Shown here: positions 58,943-64,000 of the stretch, piece by piece | Layout: the number at the start of each line of letters is the position of its first letter | How positions within the stretch are numbered: the stretch's first letter is position 1 | Assembly (NCBI RefSeq): GCF_016599715.1 | Contig: NZ_CP067019.1 | Coordinates: 496,001 to 560,000, forward strand | Direction of reading: 5' to 3' | Source of the DNA: Acinetobacter sp. CS-2 | GTDB lineage: Bacteria; Pseudomonadota; Gammaproteobacteria; Pseudomonadales; Moraxellaceae | DNA length: 64,000 bases | The notes under the pieces: model-generated | Seen by the model: the letters and a program-made list of their open reading frames with translations, nothing else | The model's database searches: none | What the model was told of the DNA's origin: nothing | Made by a program: the position numbers and the translations under genes

Positions 58943-60700
58943 TCAAAATGAGTAATTCAGGCTAATCCCATAATTCATATCGTAATTTTGGAAGTGGTCA
59001 GGTTTCTGCAGCGGCTTGCCTACAAAAAAGTCATAATAAAAGCTGCCGCCTGCCTGTACTTGGCCTCTAAAACCCATGGCTGCGCCAATTAAGGTTTGGC
59101 CCAATAGCCATTCTGCTGATTGTCCATCGACATGACCCGCATCTAAAGCAATATAGAATTGGTGTGTGGGGAAAATAGACATGGCTAAATCATTGCGCCA
59201 GTAAAATCCACGGTCTGCTGCTAAGGTTAGGTCACCGTCAAAACCGCGTACCGTATACCTTCCACCAATAGAAAGCCGGTCTTGAATGGTCAGTGGCGTG
59301 TCGTTATATTGCGCTCTAAAGGCACTTGAGTAGCTATATTGCTGATTTTCAAATTGGAACGGAACATTCAGATTGGCATCCAGCGTCCAGATCTTCATCC
59401 GTGATGTACCTTCGTTCAGCGCTTCCTCAACTGCAGGTAATGAATCGAATGCACCTGTGCCGCGCTTATACCCTAGGCTCAAATCCAGCACTGCAGATTG
59501 AATATATTCACGATGATCAAGATTGAATTGCCAACCCGCAACATCTCTGCGCTGTATGGTCAGTTCGGCATCATCAATATAGCTTTTAGATTCTCGATGC
59601 CAGCCTTTCAAGGTCGCTGAGGTTTTACGCTTTGCATCCCGATAAAGCAATCGGGTCAAACCTAAATCTTGAGTCTGACTTTCTCCATTATAGTTATAAA
59701 CATTATTGGCACCAGCCACCGCTTGATCGTAGTTGTATCGACTCGCATTGGCGCTGATCAGCCAGTTTTTATAAGGAACAGAATAATGAAGGGCGTAGTT
59801 ATGGGTTCCGCTCTTCACAGTGGTTCCATTTTGATCCGTGATCTCTTGCTGGTCTGCTAAGTTGCGGCCAACGGTGACGTAAAATAAGTCACTTCTAAAT
59901 AAAGGGTTATCCACTGAAACGGTAATGTTCCCTTGATATTTACCAGTTTGACGGCTCCCAGCATCATCAGCACTTAAGGTCACGCGAATTGGAATTTTTC
60001 GCTGTTTCCATTTGACGATCACATCACTTTGATTGGGCGCATCTGCAGGGACAATTTGAATATCAGTTTCCGCTGTAGGCAACCTTTTTAAGTTTTCTAA
60101 GCCTTGCTCTAAATCTCGTAAATTGAGAATATCGCCACGTTCAATGGGAAAGATATTTTTGGCATATTGAATTCGGCCTGCTCGGGTATTTTCCTCATCC
60201 CTTAAATCGAGTTTGATTTCTCGAACCAGTCCCGGAATGACGGTGAGTTTTAATACACCTGTGCTTAAGTTTTGAGGTTCAGCCAGTATACGTGTCGTGG
60301 TAAAGCCTCGGCCAATGATGATGTTCTGTGCTTGCGTCATCAACAGATTAATTCGCTGCTCACCCATGCATAAACCTGAAGTAAAGCCTAAATCCTTTAA
60401 CGCTTGTTGCACATCGTGATCAAATTGCTGCCTCATTTCTCCATGAAGTTCAACTGTTTTGATTTCAAAACAGTTCTGATCTTCAATGTCTGTGAGTTTT
60501 ACAGCTTCTTTTTTTTGAACAACCTCTAAATTTACATCACGTTCAGGTTGTATAATTTTTTCTAATTCTGCTTGGCGCTGCTGGTTTCGAATCAAACCAT
60601 CTATCGCTGGGTCAAATGTCTCTGCAAATGTAACAGGAGTAACAGCAAAACCACTCAAAGAAAGCAAAATGCTTTTTAATACTCTATTTTTTTTGAACAT
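58943..60700 (-). CDS. cdiB: CdiB/FhaC/ShlB-family two-partner secretion transporter
   Basis: An outer-membrane 16-strand barrel of the Omp85 type that exports CdiA. The 585-residue protein has a signal peptide (MFKKNRVLKSILLSLSGFAVTPVTFA) and an N-terminal helix with Gln/Glu-rich linker. Two POTRA domains follow (FEIKTVELHGEMRQQFDHDVQQAL and LKLTVIPGLVREIKLD), then the barrel with the VRGF motif in GRYTVRGFDGDLTLA and a C-terminal phenylalanine (LNYSF). ATG 60700 starts the signal peptide; a TTG 13 codons earlier is in frame but unneeded. It lies 82 bp upstream of cdiA and forms the cdiB-cdiA-cdiI operon. Confidence 0.94.
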   Translation of the reverse strand: MFKKNRVLKSILLSLSGFAVTPVTFAETFDPAIDGLIRNQQRQAELEKIIQPERDVNLEVVQKKEAVKLTDIEDQNCFEIKTVELHGEMRQQFDHDVQQALKDLGFTSGLCMGEQRINLLMTQAQNIIIGRGFTTTRILAEPQNLSTGVLKLTVIPGLVREIKLDLRDEENTRAGRIQYAKNIFPIERGDILNLRDLEQGLENLKRLPTAETDIQIVPADAPNQSDVIVKWKQRKIPIRVTLSADDAGSRQTGKYQGNITVSVDNPLFRSDLFYVTVGRNLADQQEITDQNGTTVKSGTHNYALHYSVPYKNWLISANASRYNYDQAVAGANNVYNYNGESQTQDLGLTRLLYRDAKRKTSATLKGWHRESKSYIDDAELTIQRRDVAGWQFNLDHREYIQSAVLDLSLGYKRGTGAFDSLPAVEEALNEGTSRMKIWTLDANLNVPFQFENQQYSYSSAFRAQYNDTPLTIQDRLSIGGRYTVRGFDGDLTLAADRGFYWRNDLAMSIFPTHQFYIALDAGHVDGQSAEWLLGQTLIGAAMGFRGQVQAGGSFYYDFFVGKPLQKPDHFQNYDMNYGISLNYSF

Positions 60701-60817
60701 AAATTTATTGCATGCTAAATTTTGCGCAGAAATTAACAAAATCTCACCATATATTCAATGGTATTTTATTTTTCAATTTCTCCCATTAGATTTTACCCCT
60801 CAATAGACACTTAACTT

Positions 60818-61768
60818 TCAACTTTCATTCTGCAGGACACCCTCACTTGCCACATGTGTCGTTGATAGCCAATCTGACCATTGTTCCTGATATAACTGTG
60901 CCATATGAGCACTTGGCTGTTTTTTCCATATTTCTTCCCACCAAAAGGAGGTTTGGGTCGTGCGAAGAATAGATAAAGGATGAACATAAAGCTTGCGAAG
61001 CTGATTAAATTTTTCATCTTTGAGCAAATAACTATACACAGCATTGCGGTGTGGGCTGTTATAAAGATAACACCATAAACGTGCAAAATTTTGCAACATT
61101 CTTCGCCCACCATCGCCAATGACTGTTGAGATATGAGCTCTTGTTTGCAGAACATCTACTCGCTCGTCTTTGTATTCACGAACGATCAGGAGTTCGCCTT
61201 CAGGGGAAATATTTCGAACGAAATGAATTTTCTTAACTTCGCTCATAAAAATTTCATGATCTGTGATTCCTTGAGTTAAAAATAATTCAGGAATATCTTG
61301 TTCTGGAATACCAGACGCATCAAATGATGAATTGGGGGTTGGATAACCATCTCCGTGAACCAGCCAGTCTTGATTGAGCTTTAAAAAATCTGCAATACTT
61401 CGAAGTTGAGAAAATGTAGGTTCTTGCTTTCCTTGCACCCAATCGAGGAAGATTTCAGCGGTGTCATAACCCAGCCGCTCTGCAATATGTGAATACTTAA
61501 GCTCTTTTGCATTTGAGTAATTAGACCACTGAATCGCATGAACCAATCGATCTGACAATTCCTTCTTGCGGTCCATGAGCTGGTATGGGCCTAAAATAGT
61601 TTGTTCACTTCCTTCGATTTCCAGCTTTTTAAAATTAAAGCTATTTTCTAAGCGGGCAACCACTTCAGCATTCATGGACCGCTTTGAATCCTGCGCTTCA
61701 GCCTCTATTTTTTGTTTTAGCTCTGTCGGTAATCTTAATTTTATTTGAGAATCGCTTAAAAGACTCAT
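60818..61768 (-). CDS. Regulator with N-terminal Arc-type ribbon-helix-helix and Cro/CI-type HTH
   Basis: A 316-residue regulator of unusual layout. Residues 5-46 (SQIKLRLPTELKQKIEAEAQDSKRSMNAEVVARLEN) are an Arc/MetJ-like RHH. About 75-145 (LSDRLVHAIQWSNYSNAKELKYSHIAERLGYDTAEIFLDWVQGKQEPTFSQLRSIADFLKLNQDWLVHGDG) fit an XRE/CI HTH in repressor style. The remaining ~165 residues, with many Trp and Tyr, are unassigned and may sense or oligomerise. ATG 61768 has GAGG about eight bases upstream. It faces the 55-residue RHH gene across a doubled operator and reads toward cdiB, 117 bp away, so it may regulate the CDI operon and itself. Confidence 0.8.
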   Translation of the reverse strand: MSLLSDSQIKLRLPTELKQKIEAEAQDSKRSMNAEVVARLENSFNFKKLEIEGSEQTILGPYQLMDRKKELSDRLVHAIQWSNYSNAKELKYSHIAERLGYDTAEIFLDWVQGKQEPTFSQLRSIADFLKLNQDWLVHGDGYPTPNSSFDASGIPEQDIPELFLTQGITDHEIFMSEVKKIHFVRNISPEGELLIVREYKDERVDVLQTRAHISTVIGDGGRRMLQNFARLWCYLYNSPHRNAVYSYLLKDEKFNQLRKLYVHPLSILRTTQTSFWWEEIWKKQPSAHMAQLYQEQWSDWLSTTHVASEGVLQNES

Positions 61769-61792
61769 CTTAGAGTACCTCATTATATTGAC

Positions 61793-61837
61793 AATAAACC
61801 ACTATGGTTTATCATTGCTAAACCATAGTGGTTTATT
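61793..61837. promoter_or_regulatory. Doubled palindromic operator between two RHH regulators
   Basis: A 19-bp arm (AATAAACCACTATGGTTTA, 61793-61811) is repeated as its exact inverse at 61819-61837 with a 7-bp spacer. Each arm contains its own perfect 7-bp palindrome (TAAACCA around CTA or TAG), giving four equal half-sites with arm centres 24 bp apart. TTGACA at 61788-61793 is a candidate -35 for the rightward gene. Fits cooperative binding of RHH dimers. Confidence 0.75.
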
Positions 61838-61847
61838 TGAGGTCGAT

Positions 61848-62015
61848 ATGAACCCCAATACTGAATTTGCTCAATTAAAAATACGCATCCCTGTATCGCT
61901 GAGAAAGCAGCTGCAAGCAGAATCTAATGCCCAACAGCGATCTTTAAATGCTCAAGTTAACTTTATTTTAAAGAAGTTTATGCAATTCTCGGACAATGTA
62001 CAAATGAAAGATTAG
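61848..62015 (+). CDS. Arc-family ribbon-helix-helix DNA-binding protein
   Basis: A 55-residue protein that is essentially one RHH domain: beta strand FAQLKIRIPVSLR (about 6-18), then two helices (RKQLQAESNAQQRSLNAQVNFILKKFMQF). GAGG lies before ATG 61848. It is divergent from the RHH-HTH regulator, whose own RHH is similar (KLRLPTELKQKIEAEAQ against KIRIPVSLRKQLQAESN), and 11 bp from the doubled operator. Likely a dimeric repressor competing or cooperating at that site. Confidence 0.8.
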   Translation: MNPNTEFAQLKIRIPVSLRKQLQAESNAQQRSLNAQVNFILKKFMQFSDNVQMKD

Positions 62016-62038
62016 TACAGTCATCGGCAGAAAAAAAT

Positions 62039-62066
62039 AAAGGCTCATGATGGTGCATGAGCCTTT
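62039..62066 (+). terminator. Hairpin after the small RHH gene
   Basis: AAAGGCTCATG and CATGAGCCTTT pair perfectly over 11 bp around ATGGTG. The T tract is short, so termination may be partial. Confidence 0.6.
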
Positions 62067-62106
62067 AAGAGTTGTCTTAATTTTGCGGTCAAGACAAGAT
62101 CATTGT

Positions 62107-62138
62107 ATTGAACATTGATTCTTTTATCAATGTTCAAT
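62107..62138. promoter_or_regulatory. Perfect 13-bp inverted repeat upstream of istA
   Basis: ATTGAACATTGAT and ATCAATGTTCAAT are exact inverses separated by TCTTTT, 46 bp before istA. It may be a transposase-binding site near the element's left end or a block to readthrough transcription into istA. The exact IS boundary is not visible. Confidence 0.5.
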
Positions 62139-62150
62139 GAGTGGTTTCTG

Positions 62151-62173
62151 CCTCTTTAAGTGAACCAAAGAGG
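62151..62173 (+). promoter_or_regulatory. Hairpin covering the istA ribosome site
   Basis: CCTCTTT (62151-62157) pairs with AAAGAGG (62167-62173), whose AGAGG is the ribosome site of istA. Such sequestering limits transposase translation. Confidence 0.5.
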
Positions 62174-62183
62174 TCTATAATTT

Positions 62184-63746
62184 ATGCGTATCGAAACCGA
62201 TAAGATTCGGCAGGCAGTCAGACTGCTCAATTTAGAATACAGTCAAAGGGAAACGGCTAAACAAGTCAGTATTTCCAGAGATTCTGTTAAAGTGATTTAT
62301 GAAAAGTTAAAACTTTTTCCAATCCACAATAGTGAACTTAATTTATTTACTAACCTTGAATTGCTCGACTATTTTGAAATCTCTAGGGTCGCTAACTACC
62401 CAACAAGAAAAATATATCCAGATTTTGAGTATGTGAATCAAGAACTAAAAAAACGTGATATGACCCTTGAATTACTTTGGCAAGAATATATTGCTCAATA
62501 TGCAAAGGGGCTTTCTTATTCACGTTTTTGTGAAGTATTTAGAAATTTCCAAAAAAAACGGCATTCATCCATGCGCCAAAGTTTTAAAAGTGGTGAAGCG
62601 CTGTTAGTGGATTTTTGCGGTCGTACAATGGAAATCACATCGCCATTAGATGGATCAAAAAGTTATGTTCAGGTATTTGTAGGTGTTTTAGGGGCATCCG
62701 CGTATACGTTCGCTTATGCAGTTCCGAGCCAAAAAGTGGAACATTGGCTCGAATGTTTTATTCAGGCATTTAAGCATATCGGCGGTGTACCAGACACAAT
62801 TATCACTGACAATTTAAAGTCAGCCGTGATCAAGAACAATAAGTCGGGTTTAGAGTTTCAGAAGGACTTTGAAGATTTTGCTGCGCATTACGATTTTGCG
62901 ATTATGCCAACTCGACCCCGTCATCCAAAGGATAAAGGGCTAGCGGAAGTCAGTGTACAAATTGTTCAGCGTTCAGTTCTTGCATCTTTACGCAATCAAA
63001 AATTTTTCTCTATTGACGAACTCAACCAAGCAATCCAACAAAAAATGGATATCATAAACCGTAAAACGACTCGCCGATTTACCATTAGTCGTTATGAACA
63101 GTTCTTGGCTTTGGATGGCAAAGACCTCAATCCATTACCTCTTTACCCATATGAATTGTGTACTTGGAAACGTTCGGTGCGGGTAAGTGAGTTCTATCGC
63201 GTTGAGTATCAATCTAACCAATATTCTGTTCCCTATACATATGCGCATTTACAAGTTGATATCAAGATCATGCAATCCGCCATTCACGTTTTTTATGAAC
63301 GTGAAAAAATAGCTGAGCATACGATCAATCAGGGGATCCATCAGGATATGTGTTTAGATGAGCATATGTCACCAGAGCATCTTGCGCAAAAAGGCCTATC
63401 CAAAGACGAAATCATTTTTTGGGCAGATCGTATGGGGTCACATACTTCACAGTATGTTAATCATATCCTCAGTCAAAAAAGAGACCTTGCCAAAAATATT
63501 AAATCATTAAATAAATTCAGAGAATGGATCGTAGATAAACAAAAATCACATTGTTTGGAAGGCGCTTGTCAATTTGCAATGGAACGCCAGATTTTTACGC
63601 TTAAGCGGCTTGAAAGCATTATCACGAATAATGCTTTCCTCATTCAGAAAACGTCAGACATTCAACCTCGTCCACCAACGCCACATCAAAATATTCGTGG
63701 TGCAGATTATTATTTGCAGCATTCAGGAGTAACGGCACATGCTTAA
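62184..63746 (+). CDS. istA: IS21-family transposase IstA
   Basis: A 520-residue integrase-type transposase. The N-terminal HTH (IRQAVRLLNLEYSQRETAKQVSISRDSVKVIYEKL, about 8-42) is followed by an rve catalytic core with Asp in LLVDFCGRTMEI near 147, Asp in TIITDNLKSAVIKNN near 210 and Glu in KGLAEVSVQIVQRSVL near 252. The C-terminal beta-rich domain is of Mu/IS21 type. Its stop overlaps the istB start by 8 bases, the usual coupling. Complete here. Confidence 0.93.
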   Translation: MRIETDKIRQAVRLLNLEYSQRETAKQVSISRDSVKVIYEKLKLFPIHNSELNLFTNLELLDYFEISRVANYPTRKIYPDFEYVNQELKKRDMTLELLWQEYIAQYAKGLSYSRFCEVFRNFQKKRHSSMRQSFKSGEALLVDFCGRTMEITSPLDGSKSYVQVFVGVLGASAYTFAYAVPSQKVEHWLECFIQAFKHIGGVPDTIITDNLKSAVIKNNKSGLEFQKDFEDFAAHYDFAIMPTRPRHPKDKGLAEVSVQIVQRSVLASLRNQKFFSIDELNQAIQQKMDIINRKTTRRFTISRYEQFLALDGKDLNPLPLYPYELCTWKRSVRVSEFYRVEYQSNQYSVPYTYAHLQVDIKIMQSAIHVFYEREKIAEHTINQGIHQDMCLDEHMSPEHLAQKGLSKDEIIFWADRMGSHTSQYVNHILSQKRDLAKNIKSLNKFREWIVDKQKSHCLEGACQFAMERQIFTLKRLESIITNNAFLIQKTSDIQPRPPTPHQNIRGADYYLQHSGVTAHA

Positions 63747-64000
63747 AAAGTCAGTAAAAGATAAGCTGGAACAGCTTAAGCTCAAAGGTTTTCTTCGATC
63801 AGCAGAAAGCTCACTGGATCAAATGATCAGTCAGGAGGCAAGTATTGAAGAGTTCTTAGATTATTGTCTAGATGCTGAATTGAATGATCGAATAAATCGG
63901 AGAATTGAACGGTTATTTTCTCAAGCCAAATTCCGATATCCAAATGCAAGATTAGAACATATCGACTATGCAGCGGAACGGCAAATTAAAAAAGCAGATA
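63739..64000 (+). CDS. istB: IS21-family helper ATPase IstB (partial, runs off the window)
   Basis: An open frame from ATG 63739 with AGGAG ten bases upstream, overlapping istA by 8 bases. The visible 87 residues (MLKKSVKDKLEQLKLKGFLRS...EEFLDYCLDAELNDRINRRIERLFSQAKF) are the DNA-binding N-terminus of IstB. The AAA+ ATPase part lies beyond the window end. Confidence 0.88.
   Translation, partial: MLKKSVKDKLEQLKLKGFLRSAESSLDQMISQEASIEEFLDYCLDAELNDRINRRIERLFSQAKFRYPNARLEHIDYAAERQIKKAD

Noticed and set aside
60811..61155. 114-codon second frame within the RHH-HTH regulator
   Set aside because: Same strand but a different frame inside a coherent gene; no ribosome site or recognised domain.

Overview
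The window is a 64-kb chromosomal segment of a moderately AT-rich gammaproteobacterium, almost certainly an Acinetobacter. The evidence is an intact 1101-bp element with the size, 13-bp ends and 5-bp target duplication that I remember for ISAba11, the character of the housekeeping proteins, and a two-partner contact-dependent inhibition (CDI) locus of the kind common in that genus. The species cannot be fixed from the sequence alone.

Layout. 0.1-9.7 kb: asd, a membrane-anchored endonuclease/exonuclease/phosphatase-fold protein, a small membrane-protein gene broken by an in-frame amber codon, a glycosyltransferase and a lauroyl-type acyltransferase (envelope lipids), uup divergent from slyX, and two conserved proteins leading into topA. 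9.7-19.7 kb: topA, an AT-rich NYN-domain gene, a membrane-anchored zinc-protease-like protein, an HdeD-like membrane protein, glycerate kinase, a UvrD/Rep-type helicase, a one-RRM protein and two conserved genes. 19.7-25.4 kb: a YbaL/Kef-type antiporter, rpmB-rpmG, an aldehyde dehydrogenase divergent from a TetR regulator over two palindromes, and purU. 25.4-31.2 kb: tonB-exbB-exbD behind a Fur-box-like site, msrA, a META-domain lipoprotein, a DUF4105 protein, folA and thyA.

31.2-45.4 kb: an ISAba11-like element beside a 33-codon ORF, a CHAP/NlpC-like amidase without a signal peptide, a macA-macB-tolC type export operon, bacteriohemerythrin, holA, lptE, leuS, a DUF4124 protein, and several long gene-poor AT-rich gaps. 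45.4-48.8 kb: the branched-chain amino-acid genes ilvI-ilvH-ilvC, with a TTG start and two hairpins in the leader. 49.0-64 kb is the accessory end. It holds a secreted XAC2610-like protein, an IS1-family element, a cdiB-cdiA-cdiI operon on the minus strand with an unassigned CdiA toxin tip and an AT-rich immunity candidate, a regulator fusing a ribbon-helix-helix (RHH) domain to a Cro/CI-type HTH facing a 55-residue RHH protein across a doubled perfect operator, and an IS21-family istA-istB element cut by the window edge.

Working together: tonB-exbB-exbD energise outer-membrane uptake. The acyltransferase, glycosyltransferase and lptE serve the outer membrane. macA-macB-tolC form one tripartite exporter. 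CdiB exports CdiA, and CdiI should protect the producer. The most original features are the CDI toxin/immunity pair, the two-regulator switch upstream of it, and the orphan amidase. Positions, repeats and motifs were read directly by eye. Family names come from recognition of motifs, not from database searches.
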